NCBI GenBank assembly: GCA_013176395.1 | Contig: JABMLP010000005.1 | Location: forward strand, 1,674,001-1,738,000 | Reading direction: 5' to 3' | Source of the DNA: Venturia oleaginea | Taxonomy: Eukaryota > Ascomycota > Dothideomycetes > Venturiales > Venturiaceae | DNA: 64,000 nucleotides | Shown: in pieces, positions 44,100-57,100 of the stretch | Layout: each line of letters opens with the position of its first letter | Numbering within the stretch: position 1 is the stretch's first letter | Made by a program: the position numbers and the translations under genes | Notes under the pieces: generated by a model | What the model was told of the DNA's origin: nothing | Seen by the model: the letters and a program-made list of their open reading frames with translations, nothing else | Databases searched by the model: none

Positions 44100-45833
44100 G
44101 TTGTGAGCCGTCTACTCAACCTACATTTCTCTGAGTGCTATACTTAACAGCGCGACAGCAATAGCGGTCACAGCCCACGCCAGCGCGTCACCCGAAGCTG
44201 GTAAGACTCTACCACTGTTTCGCCCAATAAGGATGCGGTTGGGGGCCAGAGTTCGAGCGGCTTGGACATGATGGTAGTAGCATTAACAGCTTGAGGGTTG
44301 TAGACTCTAGTAAGTTGTAACCCGAATCCTCCTCGTCTTCATCTTCCGCTTCTCTTTCTAGTGACGATGTTTCATAATTGCGTTCGTTATCCACGGGAGC
44401 TTCTTGTTCCCTGATTCTGTTCTTTGCAGCATATTGATCATGGTACTTAGAAATCGGCATGCCACGGTACCAAACCTCACCTTTTTGCCTTTTTACACTA
44501 AAAATCCTCTATTGTTGCTTCATGGTTTCGTTCTCTGCATTGTCCATGTTGTCGTCCGCAGCTGACATCTTGCCAGGATCTCCTTGATCATTCTGCTTCT
44601 TGGTCACGTTATTGCCAGTGTCGAGATCCTCCTCGTCGAGCCACCTTTCCGTAGTCCTAGCTGATACGACGAGCAAGTTCCTTCCGGCAGCTCGTTTCTC
44701 CGCAAAATTATTCTCGCCGGTCGATATTCTCATGATTCCGGGATGGCAAGTGCTCTGTATCATGGGCTCTCCAATGCATCAGAACACCATGCGGAACGTC
44801 TAGCGCATCGAACTCTTCACAATTACCACCTGCCTTCCTAACGTTTGCGACCAGCATCTCTAGAAGCAGAAGGGCCTCTCCCTCCAAAGCTTGTAAGGAT
44901 GCAGGTTAATCTCTGTAGCAGTATTTGTGATACAAGGTTGACGAAAGGGTGTGTCCGTAACATCGTTTGATTCTCATGAGATGAAGTCGCTGCGTTCTCG
45001 AGTTTTTCTAATGTAATTGCACAGGATCTCGATGGCTGGAATGTCAGTCCACGTGCAGCCTGTTCTGATGCGGTCAAGGGTAGTGGGTCGGCGGTTGAGA
45101 CTAGCGACTCCTGCGTGGGTCCCGATTTGGGAGATCATGTTGTTCTCAGCTAGATTCTGAGTCAATGGTGGTGTCTGTGAGAGGTGTCTGTATGAGACTT
45201 TCGTCAAAGTCATCTAGTATGTTTCCCTTTACACAATTGGAAGAGCCTAATGTATCTCAGGGGGTCGCTATCTGGACAATGGACATGACTGCTTCATGAC
45301 CTTCAAAGAACTGTAGACTACCAAAGGATCATAAAGCAGTGCCCCTGGTTGTTGACCTGGCAAGTCTAGAGCGATTGTCCTTTCAAATGTGCATAATTTT
45401 TGATCGTAGTGATTATATTGATAGTTTGGTAGAGACTGAACGTCCCCTTTCATCTTTCAGTAAACATACATGTCTCAGACAAACAGATGCAAACACCACG
45501 GATTCGAAAAATTACCCGGATTTCTGGCAGCTCGAACTCTCATCGCCTCATCACTGTCAGTCTCGATGCGTGCAACACACATCCATGGCCACTCGAAGTA
45601 AGTCTCAAAGTCAAATGCGCATATTTGTATCTTCACACCACTAATGCTACTACCAGATCTGCCGCCACCTACTCGATCTAAAATCGAGTAAGGTGTACGC
45701 CCCACAACACAACTGCCTGCCCGACAAGGAGGTGTGTGACTATTAAGTAAAGATTCTCCGTCATATCATCTCGTGTCTGCCACAGCTGACCAATTCTCCC
45801 TGGCACAGCAGCACAATATTTCTTCTGTCCTTC

Positions 45834-45948
45834 GATAACACCTGAAATGCGTTTTCAAGTTTCTTATCTAGAGATCGATATTATTTGCCAGGATTTTATC
45901 GCTATCAGTTTCTGATTGGGAGACTTGAAACGTATTTCAAGTGTTGTC
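45834..45948. repeat. Foldback (inverted-repeat) element
   Basis: Two arms of about 30 bp are inverted copies with a few mismatches: the left arm (45834-45863) contains AACACCTGAAATGCGTTTTC and the right arm (45920-45948) read in reverse contains AACACTTGAAATACGTTTC. The spacer is about 56 bp. It could form a hairpin and may be a MITE-like remnant. No target duplication was seen. Confidence 0.65.
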
Positions 45949-46201
45949 AAAGGGTACAGAATTGGTAAACTCAAGGGCATGTTCTTGAATCCGGAATTCA
46001 ATTCTCAATGCAGTCGAATATTTAGCCGCTGTCAATACAGTGACGTGTTCGTGGGATTCCAGAGGGTGCATTAAGAATCTCAATATGTTCGAAGTTTTTG
46101 GGGATACCCACAGTTCCCCACGGTTCCTACGGCGGGATTTAGGGGGGTTGGAGCAACTCCGACGTCGATTTTTTCGATTTTTTTACTCAAGGTAGTTGAT
46201 T

Positions 46202-47932
46202 CTAGGTCCTGATTGGTTGATTGCGATTAGCCGCGCGGGTAGGAACATCTAGTACATTGATATTTGATTCCAAGTCTGTCGGGCAGCTATCTGATTCAGA
46301 AGATATTTCAACATCCTTTTTACACGTTCGCGCATTGTGCCCAGTCGCGCCGCAGTTCCCACAGCGCCTTTGAGTTGGTCGGGCTGTTTCTTGACCACTA
46401 CTACTACGAGCATTCTTTGATCCCTGAGGCGCATCAGACGCCTCAGCAGCTACCCGCGCTACTGCAGTCCCATACTACATAGTACCACCTTGCTGGATCC
46501 GCTTTCTTTTACGCCATTTTCGCTTCTTCATTACTGCCAATTGCTCTTCAAGCTCGTGGCTTCGTGCAACAAGTAGGGCGTTCTGGTGCAGCATCAATTC
46601 AGCGCCTTTAACAAGCTGTGCAAAGCCTGCCTGCGCAGTAACTGGTGATCGAGTAAAAGACTCGCTTAAGAGCTTGGATTGGGATCCAAATTCATGAGTA
46701 TTGCTTGGAGTCTTTGACTGCCACGGCGTTTCTAGGAGACGGGGTTCTGGCGGGGTACGTAGCCGTACTTCAAGGCGATCCAACACTACCTGCGCTTTAA
46801 TAGGGACTAGCCCTACTGCCTCAAAGGCCTTTCGACAATTCTCTTCAGTGAACACGTCGAAAAACGCGTCTTTAAAGGCAGGGAGAAAGCCTTCCTTGTT
46901 GATATGGTACACGCGTCAGCGCGCCAAGTCCCGATGCGTTGGGAGTACTTGCGCTTTAACGGCGAGAAGTAGACCACGTCAAGGGGCTGGAGTATATGCG
47001 ACGAGTTCGATGGCATGCAGAGGGTTAGGATCTTATTTTCGAGGCAGTAGTCCTTGAAATCCTGGCTGAGATGGCTCTCATGGCTGTACAAGATAAGCAG
47101 CTTGTACTCCCCCCACCTGCCGCGCCTTTGTATACGCGTCAAAATGTTTTAACCACTCAAGACCAAGCGCGTTGTTTGTCCAGCCGCTCTCAGAGACTGA
47201 GAGCTTCCAATTCCGTGGTATATCTGCCTCCTCATACCACGCAGAGATGTGAACGCGTCCTTTATAGATAATAAATGGCGGGGTCGCATACCCAGCTGCG
47301 CAGATGCTCTGAATAACCGTAACCCATTCGCGATCGCCCAGCTGGATGAGTTCAGGCCTTGTACGTCTTTCAGAGGCTGTAACGACCTTCATTGACCCAA
47401 TAACGCCCATCTGGAAGCCAATCTCGTCAAAGTTGTGCGTATCCTCATCGTGGACGCCGAACTTTGCCTTAGTGTCTGCAACGAGCTTGAACCACGCGCC
47501 AATAATCTCTAGATCTTCCTGTAGTATCCTCTGCCTATCCTTTGCTCGATTGAAGGCTACTTTGAGCTCATCTGAGCGCGTTACGAATCTCTCAGCCCAG
47601 TTTTTGCCTACTGGCTCTCCACCGCGTATACCCAGTAGTTTATCCGCCATATCTGCCACGTCACACAGCCGGGGCGCAAATCCTCGCGAATTGAGGTCGA
47701 GAATATATGGGATAAGCGTTTGCTCCTCGGTAAGGGTAAGTTTCAGACCGTTTGGTAGTTTTCCGAGGATAAATGGGACTCCTCGGGCGCGATCAGAGAG
47801 GTTCTGGTGTTTAACGTTAAAGGCGCGGGCAGCAGCCCGTTGGCTTCGGAATTGGCCGTCTTGGAGGGCTTGGAGTGCAAGCTGAAGTCTCCCTTCGTGT
47901 TCAAGTAATAACGAGTTGTGGTGTTGAGACAT
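46202..47932 (-). mobile_element. Fot1/pogo-type DNA transposon, broken transposase
   Basis: The coding region of a Tc1/mariner-superfamily transposase. In order: a psq-type helix-turn-helix (FRSQRAAARAFNVKHQNLSD), a CENP-B-like DNA-binding segment (GVPVGKNWAERF region), the DDE domain with the first Asp in FDEIGFQMG and the third in HILQPLDVVYFSPLK, and a C-terminal CCHC zinc knuckle (RRCGNCGATGHNARTC at 46313-46372). It is inactive: an extra G in the G-run near 47110 shifts the frame, a second shift occurs near 46915, a TAG at 46475-46477 interrupts the frame, and the second catalytic motif reads YSHESH where DGHxSH is expected. Terminal inverted repeats and a TA duplication were not found by eye, so the element ends are unknown. 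Confidence 0.85.
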
Positions 47933-50681
47933 AATCAGATAATGGGGGAAGTGGTGGTATTGGTATATTTTGGCGGGTTTGGTGGTGTGGCGGGTCGGGT
48001 GGTGGAATACGTTATATAGTATAGGAGCATAGGTATTTTCTTCTATTACTCGGTATAGTAGATCTCAAGGACGTTATTTTAGGCCTATAGACGGGTTACT
48101 AAGTGGGTTAAGTTGCTTAGTTTTTGTTACCCCATTTGCCTTTCTATTACCACTTTCTTTGTTATCATTTGTATACGTTATTTGTGCAGAAAACGATTGT
48201 TTTCTGAAAGGGTGTGTTGAGTTATGTGTAGGTGTTAAGTCGTTTATCGGTTACTGTTCAGTTACTTATTATTATACGTTGTTACCATACTCATTACATG
48301 CGTTGTTCGATGCGCTGTTAGGTCTTCGTTTATCCTCGTATTTACACGTATATAGGTGGCCTCAATTCACTCAGTTGAGGCCTCATGCAGTCATCAATTC
48401 ACTCGTTGTTGTACATCTTTACCTTCCAACAGACTAGGCATAGAGTACTGACGACTTGTTTACAAAAGGCCGTTGTTCGACAGAGAAATGTTTGGGAAGG
48501 ACGAGGGTTGCGGTTTCTACGAGATCATCGGAGCGTGACCCTAAGACATGCCTACTCGATCTTCATCGTAGAATTCAGCTGGATAAGATCAGACGGCCCT
48601 AGATATTGGAAATTATAGCTTGTCGTGCTCATTTCGATGGCTGATATTAGCGAGAAAAACGTGAAAGCTAGGGTCAAGCATCTGGCTAGGAAGGCTGGCG
48701 TCATGAATTGAAAGATATGCGGTAATCGACTGTCTTGTGATAAGACAGAGGAGACGAACAGAATTTTCGAAAAGAGTAGAACCTGAGAGCTAAAATTGAG
48801 GTGAATAAAGGAGTAAGAGGAAAATGGGACTCGTACATTATCTTGAGTTCCTCATCCAGCAAGGACTATAGCTACACAATCTCGACCAACCTTGCGAGAA
48901 TATGTCGAGTCCGGTGCTTCGAATAGACAGGTCACATCCCGACAATGACCTGTACAGAGATTCGGCCATCATGGAAGCAGCCACCCAATCATTTCTTTAT
49001 ATGAATCGTGTATTTCATGAGAATAGAGGTCCAGATCTTCGTAGACTCGATTGCGGCCGAACAGGATAACAGAAGCAGATTCCTCCTATGGCATCAGATA
49101 GCAGCCGAAATACGAATCGAATTCATTATCCAGACACGTGAGATAGAGCTGTGAAGGTGGGTGGTGAAGGATGATAGTTGAAGGAGAAAAATCCCGGCTG
49201 GTGTACATTGCCCCTTCACATGTCCTCATCCCCATGGGGAAGACCATGACTCGCACGCGTCCTCGACGCGTCAATCTCGTCTTTTACCTTCCCCGACTAT
49301 TATATTCCAAACTACATCACAGAATCATCAAATCATTTCTATCCCATTATCATGCCCACCTGCATAAACAGCAATCAATACTGTTTCAAGAGAAGGGCTA
49401 ACCCTCCTCAAAAACACCTGCAACAATTCCGAAGAATCCATTACCCAAATGTAAGAAGAAGTGATACATAGAGCATAGTCATACGCGAGAAGACGCGATG
49501 CACTAGTAAATGCGTTGAAAAAGACAGAGACGATATATGAAGCGGCGACGAGCAAGGGGATTGCTCAGAGGTAGAAAGACACAGAGGCGGCTGAAGAGCT
49601 GCCTCGGAAAAAACCGACTCAGAAAATTAAGTCGTCTTTCTGTTTGACCAAGTCGGAGATCTTCACCTTCAAGCCAACTGAATTTCCTTGAGCAACGCCG
49701 AAGTCATCGGAGAATGTTGGCAGGAACACGGCAAGACCAGGTTGGCTTACTCTAACGGTTTTGACCATGAAGATACGATTGAATCGTGGAAAGTAAACCT
49801 CTTAGTATCGCAGAGCGTGGGAAAGAGCAGGCGAGGGGCATCATCGACGACAGCACGAAATTCCGAAATAGAGTATTTGAACGGCCAAATGTAGACGCCT
49901 CGGCTGTAAGCCTTGTAGCTACGATTGCTCCTATCCCATGTAGCGTTGCTGCCTGAACCAACAAAATAGAGTGGGCCAGTTCTTGTACATTTTGTTGTGT
50001 GTTGTAATAAGATAGAGAAGTGAAAGAAAAAAGAAACTGAAAAACGGAAAACTCCCGCTCATATACGCAATAGCTCGGGCTTGTAAGGTTGACTGAATCG
50101 CTCAATCAGTCACACAAATCAATAAGAGATAAGTTGCTGATGAGATGGCCGAACTAGAAGTTGCGGCCTTTGTCCCAGGCATGCCAAAATCGGTGAATTG
50201 CTTCGCCAACCCGAACGGCTAGGCTTATTCGCTTCTACCTTGTCTGCCTATGTAGTGCGACAATAACATAGAAACTCAACCCTTGAGCAGATAGGACTCG
50301 AGACCTCGACATGCAAGAGGACGAACTGAAGGAGATCCAAGTCCATGTTCTGGTCGTCGCAAAGTGATACAATAATTGCCAACCCTGTCAAAACATGTTG
50401 ACCCGGTTCCTTCAAATGGATAGCAAGATTGCCACTTGATATGAGGCTTGAGGGGGTTTTGTGACGTTATCGTGGTACATACTTTCGACGAGGGACGCGC
50501 TCGACCGGCTGTCGTCTTGCATTATCGTGAAACAAGCCACTCGAGTTGTATTGCTGGATTCGGTTCCTTATTCCAGCTCAACTTCAGACGGCTGGAAATG
50601 CAATTCCTGCAGATGAAAGCACAGTTAACCTCCTAAGAGGATAGCTCGCTACTCTTCCAGGCGTTGGCGCCTCATTTCTAT
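47933..50681. other. Gene-poor stretch beyond the transposon
   Basis: The first ~200 bp are probably the transposon's own 5' flank. The rest has only short frames (49752-50105 minus is the longest, without recognisable features). Sequence around 48000-48420 is A/T-rich. Confidence 0.45.
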
Positions 50682-52108
50682 TCACACAACAGCCGCCAAA
50701 TCCCCAACCTTCGTCCTCCCCAATCCCTCCTTCGCATAAAAGTCCATCGGATAACTCTCTTCAGCCTCACCACTTTTATTCCCCATCCATCCCGCCTCCC
50801 TCGCCCCCAGTGCCACAAGCGCCTCATATGGACTCAGAAGCGGTCTCGGGAACGCATATCCCCAATCAATACTAAGTCGGGGACACGCAACCTGCACCCA
50901 AGCCTCCACATCACTCATCATACCCAACTTTCCAGGGAAAATCTCACTCAGCGCCAGTCTGACGACCTCAATGCCATGTTTCTCCAACATATGCTCGATG
51001 AGTGTGAGCGTATGCGGATTTCCCTGGCGACCCAGGGTCCCGAGTATAAGCCCCCACTTCTTTGCCTTTTGGGCTGTGAGGATGGCTGTTCGGCGGAGCG
51101 TGTAGAGTTCGTCGTGGTTGTAGGTTTCTCGTGTGAGACGTCGGGAGTAGGGATCGTATCTGTACGCTGGGAGGGAGGGGTTATGTATCATTGCTGATTC
51201 GAGGTGAAATCTTCCATCACCAAGGTACAATATGATATCAGCAGCTTGTTGTGTTCCTTTATCCACTGTCAGATTTGGAGAGGTACAGCCTAGGATCTCG
51301 CCTTTGCTCAGAGGTGCAATTTGAGGTATTAAGATCTTATAGCCCTGGGAGCGAAGGGTGGATGCCATTTGATGAATCGTCGCGTTGAACTGGATCGTTC
51401 CAACCAATGCTATGATCTTCTGTGGCTCGAAATTTCGCTCGATGGTGGCCATGAGGTGGGGTACGTCGATGCTGATATCCACGAAGACATATAGTGTCTT
51501 AATCTGCGTGACTGAGACGGGAATCAAACAGCTGTGTGCATAGTGTATCAAGATATCGCAGCCTAGAGCTCTTGCAGTGAAGTCGTCTATACAGCAGGCA
51601 CCATATGTCACATCTCCCATGATCAGCGTTTCTGTGCTTGGACAGAACCGGGTGAGGATATCCGATATGGTCGTCGCAAACAGCAGCAGTCCCTCAGGAA
51701 ATTGCAACGCTATCTTCTTTGCCTCCGATGTCCGCACTCGGTGTATGGTCTTATGAATTTCGAAGGCATAATTGGTGGGGAGCAGGGCAATGGCTGCGTT
51801 TATTTCTTCGTCATTGAAGATTTCGGGAGGGATATTGTTCAGCGCACGAGCGGGACGGCGAGGTTGGGCCACTGTTCTTATGTCAGCTATGGCGGTCCAA
51901 GAGTATAGAGAGAAGGGCTGTTCACGCCTTGTATCGCTCCACTGTCTTCTATGCTTCCATTGACTCCATGGCTTTGTACAGCGGCTTGGTCCGCTGTTCT
52001 TCTGCCGACAAACCGTCTTTTAGGTTGCTTCGCAGGGGCAACGACTTCAGACTGTATATCTCCATTCGTTTCGGGTCCAAGATTGGTGGCTATGCGATCT
52101 TCTTCCAT
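50682..52108 (-). CDS. DPH1: Diphthamide synthase subunit 1 (2-(3-amino-3-carboxypropyl)histidine synthase)
   Basis: With Dph2, this radical-SAM-type Fe-S enzyme transfers the 3-amino-3-carboxypropyl group from SAM to a histidine of elongation factor 2, the first step of diphthamide synthesis. Exons are complement(50682..51871, 51928..52108), 456 residues, starting at the ATG at 52108. Signatures: [14 protein letters not shown] before the intron, then [59 protein letters not shown] and the C-terminal [14 protein letters not shown]. The three cluster cysteines (GACC, HSC, ACPRL) are present. The 56-nt intron starts GCGTGA rather than GT; no GT donor gives the correct phase, so it is read as GC-AG. 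Confidence 0.94.
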
Positions 52109-52292
52109 GCTGGCTGGCAGCAGTTGTGATTGTTGGGATGGGGGAAGTCCTGGTCGCAAAACACTAAATGCAGCAACATAAATTTCGTCAGCCTCCACCT
52201 ACATCGGCGTTTCTAGGTGTTATCGAATGCCAAAGAATATTGGCATGTCGTCCCCATTGTGAGTCTCTCACTTGGGAATTGCAATTCAATTT

Positions 52293-53601
52293 CTACGTCT
52301 TCTTGACACCAACAATATAGTTCATGCGCCCACAAGGCCAAGAATGCAACTCGCTCCCAGCCTCGAACCCCCAACCACCCTTCCTTACCCTCTCCAACTC
52401 CCTCCCCTCACCATCCTCCACGGCCTCGATCTCCCCAACGTCCGCACCCTCGATTCCTCTCAGCAGCCCTACCACTTCCTCAAATGTCCTCACCCTAAGG
52501 CAGCTCACCAGCCCATCCAAGGTGACCACTGTTGGCAACACAGGAACAACGTAAGTGAAGAAAAGCTGGATCGGATCTTTCCTGAAGTAGAAGATTGTGC
52601 TTGCGAACATGTACGCAACATGTCCTAGAATTAGACACAGGCTTCCTAATTTGCGGTCCTGAAGCTCGATTATGGCAAATCCGTCCGCTGTTTTTATCGT
52701 TGACTCGAGCACCATTTTGGCCATCTTGTTGTCAAAATGGTGAAAAGACAGGCAGTAAAGGCGAAAGACTTTACTGTCTGATGCGAACTCGCCGTCCTCA
52801 GATCTGCTGCTGGTAGAGGAAAGTGAAGTTACTGCGATTGGCGGATCGGTCGCGTCTACTTTTTGAGGTATGAAGGATAAGTTATCGCTTTCTCTGGAAT
52901 GCTTCATCCAATGATCGATATGGGGGTGTAGATCACAAAGCAAGAAAGGTAGAGGCGGTTTTCCTTGCGATTTCCGAGCTTCATTGACCAGCCTCTCAAT
53001 AGTTGGGATGGGACCTTGGAACATTAGATTAGGGAACGCATTGGGATGTAATGAAATGTGAAGCATACCTCCAGCTCCAGAGCAGAAGTCCACAATAGAC
53101 AATTTGATATTTTCGAGATCAGGCATCTCATCCAACGTTCTTATGATGAGATTCGCCGCCAGCTCTGCAGGCGAAGCTTTCTGAAGGAGCGGAAATCGAT
53201 GTATCCATGCCGCTGTCAAAGTAGCCTGAGCTCTGCTCCGAATAAATGATGGACATCTGCGAATGTAGTGAGCAATCAAGAACGAATGAAGCAGTCGAGG
53301 CAAAGCTAAAGCGAGTGATTGACATGTAGAAAGACCTGTCGCAACTCACATCCCCAAATCACAAATCTCACACAACCGCCACGGCCTCCTAGATATCACC
53401 GGATTAAGTATCCTCGCCAGCCAACTCCTCTTCTCCGGCACTCTTTGTTTTCGATTCGAAGATGATATAGTCGATGTGGTCCCACTCACCAAGGGTGTAA
53501 TTTCGCCTGCCGTAAGGGGGAAGTTAGTCTCAAAGTCAAAGATTGATCTTATAAATGTAAAGATGTATGCAGATTAATGACATACCATCATGCGTAGTCA
53601 T
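52293..53601 (-). CDS. SAM-dependent methyltransferase-like protein, unknown target
   Basis: Exons are complement(52293..53014, 53069..53256, 53350..53506, 53586..53601), 360 residues. A 16-nt first exon (MTTHD) is followed by RRPWRLCEICDLGICPSFIR across an intron. A class-I SAM motif (LSIVDFCSGAGGPIPTIERL) appears only when the 54-nt intron 53015..53068 is removed; the intron has no stop codon. The next Rossmann element is LPFLLCDLHPHIDHW, then VDATDPP and FRLYCLSFHHFDNKMA, which suits a catalytic motif IV. The C-terminus carries two hydrophobic stretches (LGHVAYMFASTIFYF; FFTYVVPVLPTVV) that may tether it to a membrane. Related proteins seem common in fungi; the substrate is unknown. It lies 184 bp upstream of DPH1 on the same strand. 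Confidence 0.82.
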
Positions 53602-54130
53602 TGTGTAGCACACGTGATGTAGTGTATGAGATGCGAGAAATGTGTATGAGAGTGATAGATTGAAAGTCTAAGGGTAAGAAACGTCAAGGCAGGTTATCGC
53701 AACGACGACAAGCTGAATCACACGATGGGCATATTCCGGTGTAAGCAAGGTTATCAGAAACAAGGACACGCAAGTTGGTATATGAATTTGGCAATATATA
53801 GAGAAGCCGGTGCTGAGGTTGCGAAGAAGTCTAAGAACTCGAAGCCGAAAATGGAGGTCCACGATCGATGACGTCATCAAGATCTATTTGTATTTGTTTA
53901 AACACTCCAATTAATATTGCAAAGCTCTATTTGGTGCATTTTTTTTTTTTTGGAAGACCGGTTGCGAGCCCAGTTGTTCAGCCAGAAGTCATTCATGCAT
54001 ATCATTCGAGTCATCCCAAAGACCACGACTAGACTCATGCTTGTTGACTTCCTCCCGGAACTTGAATTTATGTACTTTTAAACAAGAACGCTCCATATGC
54101 ACACTTTCATCTTTTTATAAAACCGCTAAT
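53602..54130. other. Intergenic
   Basis: Promoter of the methyltransferase-like gene and SEC31 3' flank, with a T-run at 53939-53951. Nothing else was seen. Confidence 0.5.
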
Positions 54131-57100
54131 CTACACTGGCGTGGCTCTGCTCATTTGTATCAGTCGCTTGACCCCAACCTATGAACTTGTTAGCAATCTA
54201 GAATTCAGTAGCAATGCAAAGAACTCACCATCCAGTTGCTGCCCTCCTCCGTCTTCGAAGTCATGATGTCCGTGAAAAGGGCTTGAGCCTGTTCGAATTT
54301 CCTGCCTTGGATGAATTGAGATAGCTCGGTCATCTCCGCAATCGTACCAGGTTTCAACAGATCCTCATTGTTGAGATGATCAAAGAGAATGGACAGCCGT
54401 TTCTCCGTGTCCAATACTTGGGGTCGAAACTGCGCCGGTGCTTTGCTCTTAATACGAGCCATCTCGGTGCTTAGAAGCTGGAATATATGCTGCGATCCTG
54501 GCGGGATGTGTGACCGGTCTCCAGGAGAATATTTTGGAGCCGGTAGACCTTCTGCCTCAGCCGTGGGTGGCCTTGAATTGGACCTCTGTGGAGGTGGCAA
54601 CTGTACGTTCGTGGCTTGCGACGTGCCTCGCTGTCTTGCACGTGGTGGACCTGCCGGGGGAGGGGCTACAGGGCCGCCTTTTGGTGGAGGCGGTGGGGCT
54701 GCTTGTACGGCCGGAGGCGGTGCTCGTGCAACTGAAGGTGGTGGTCCACTGGGGGTGGGAACTTGACCAAACGGATTCTGGGCATATGAACTAGCAGAAG
54801 GTGGAGCAGCAATAGGTCTTCCACCTGATCCGCCGTAAGCTTGCTGAACGGGAGCGGACTGAGAGCCAGGAGCTGGGGCATATCGGCTGTTGGATGGCGC
54901 ACTTCCAGTGGGTGGCGTGTAAGGAGATGATATTCGCGGTGGCATGTGTTGCTGTGGTGTTGGGAAAGGTTGTGCATGAGCAGATGGAGCTGGTGCGTAT
55001 GCATTTGCGGCTGACGATGATGGTCGGCGATTGTCTTGAAGCTGAGGTGGAGACATCAAACGAGGCGCTCCAGCCTTTGGTGGAGGTCCTACAGGTGGTG
55101 TACCGCGTTGCTGGTTAGAGAACGGTGCTGTAGGCGGCGGTGCTATGCCCCCTGGAGCGCCCCCGTAAGGAGAGGTGACAGGTGCGCTGATTATAGCTGG
55201 AGTGGTTCGTCTGGACACAGGTTTTGAGCCAAAGTCTGGTGTATCATTCCAATCAGGGATACTGCTTCGTAGAGCGGCTGGCACTGGCAATGGAGACGCA
55301 GTAGACTTTGGCGGTGGTGGGACTGCGCTATGTGGCTGTTGATAGCCGCCATAGGGAGTTGGCGCCTGCGATTGAGGAGCTTGAAAGCCTTGTGGAGCGT
55401 AGGCATTTTGTTGTTGAGGTGGTTGGTAAGCAGACTGCTGCGGCTGCTGGAATCCTGTTGGAGCATACGAGTTGCGAGCTCCGCCGGCCTGGAAACTAGT
55501 TCCTGCAGGTTGGGTCGGTGCCGGTGTACCAGCCGGCGCATATGGGTTTCCAAGTCCTGTGCCCGGGGCTGGCACCGCTGCCGTTTGCTGCGTTGGAGCG
55601 TATGCTGGAACAACTCGCTGTCCTCGCTGGGCAGCACCAGTGGCTGCTGCAGTCATCTGTCGCTGAGTGGCAGTAGTTGCCGTCACCTTTTGTGTGGCTT
55701 GCTTGATACGGGCTTTGGCAGCATCCGCGGCTGAGTATTGCGCTGGAAGAAGGTCCAAATATCGTTCAGCGATTTGCAACTTGCCATGGGATGCCAGAAT
55801 CTCGGCGTACTCGATGTATTTGGCATAGAGTGGTTCGAGCTTCCAGCCCTCCGACTTGGTCGCATCTGGATCTGCGAATTTGGTAACTTGGCGGAAGACC
55901 GTGACCTTCTCAACAAAGTCTTGGAGAACTCGTGCGTGGATGGAGAAAGCAGAATCAGCTTCGCCTTCCTGTAGAGCCACCTTCTCGCTCTCTTGCAATT
56001 CTTGAGTCCAGTTTCCAACCACCTTCTCCAACTTGGAACCCGCCAGGTAGCAGAAGGAAGCGTCCTTTCTGGTGATGGCAGGGTGTGAGCCATCCTCAAC
56101 AGTTTCTTCAAGCCTGTCTCCCAATGCCTCGCATAGGTCTGGGAACTCCTTTTCATTCGCGAAAGTGCAGAGAGTGGCAAGCACCTCTTTCCAGTCTGCT
56201 AGGTCGGCATTGTAGACAACGTCCCATAGGTTCTTGCCAACAACCGATGCCAGCAATCGGAGATAATTGGGACCTTCGTCCTTGCGTTTGAAGTAAGCAT
56301 TTTGGGCTTTCTCAATACATTTGTTGCCTCCGCAGATTGCTATCATGAATGCATCAGACATTCGATCTTCTTTGAGGCAGACGTCGAGAGCTTGTTCAAA
56401 GTTTCCCAGCATGAGCGCTTTGGTGATGCTTTTCTCAGCATCAGTCTCAGAGCCAGAATAGATCTTGAAAGGATTGTCTGTTCTGGCACCCTTGGTTGAG
56501 GCAAGTGTGGACAAAAAGCTGTCCTCTGCTGAATCTCCTCCAAAAAATCCAGCATCATCGTCATCGGTAAATCCGTTGGCCTTGGTCGCGGTCTCTCCGT
56601 TGACCTCTAGTTCAGCGGGGACGAAGCCAAGGTAATCTCTTAGGCCTTTGCGTGAACCTGAAATGAGCGTCTCGATAACCGTCCAGTCTGCCTTTTCTTC
56701 TTCTGTTTTTGCTCCCGCAATCTTGGACTCGCAGAAAGTGGTCATGTCGTCCTTCCGAAGAATCTCTTCGAACTTGTTTGCGGCTTCACCAATGGAATCG
56801 TCTACCACAAATGACTCGATAGAGACCTTAGAGGCACGAGAAGTAGCATCCCTGGGAGCAACTATGATCAGTTTACCACCAAAGCCAAAAGACGCGCTGA
56901 TTGGCCTCTCAAGCCACCTTGGCGCAACTGGCAAAGAGAACGGCTTTCCAGTTGGTTGATTACCTGCCTGCGCGAAGAAATCTGCATCGTCCAAGGAAGG
57001 AGTTGCGACCGCGTTGCTCATGTCAGCATTGGTATTTTGAATGGTCTGAATACCAATCTTGCCGTCGAATGAAGCTGTCGCGAGGAGACCGGGTTGCCGA

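Larger units (their letters stand above)
43126..46201. other. Gene-poor, repeat-bearing stretch
   Basis: Contains a 108-bp-period tandem duplication (43889-44099), a foldback element (45834-45948) and scattered short frames without recognisable products (43552-44088, 44209-44460 and 44509-44763, all minus). It adjoins the transposon remnant and reads like decayed sequence. Confidence 0.5.

Noticed and set aside
46000..48200. Terminal inverted repeats and TA duplications for the transposon
   Set aside because: Both flanks were compared by eye and no matching inverted ends were found.
48159..48437. Cys-containing hydrophobic frame that could suggest another secreted peptide
   Set aside because: No ATG at its head (TTG start), no clean signal-peptide cleavage site, and A/T-rich surroundings that leave frames open by chance.
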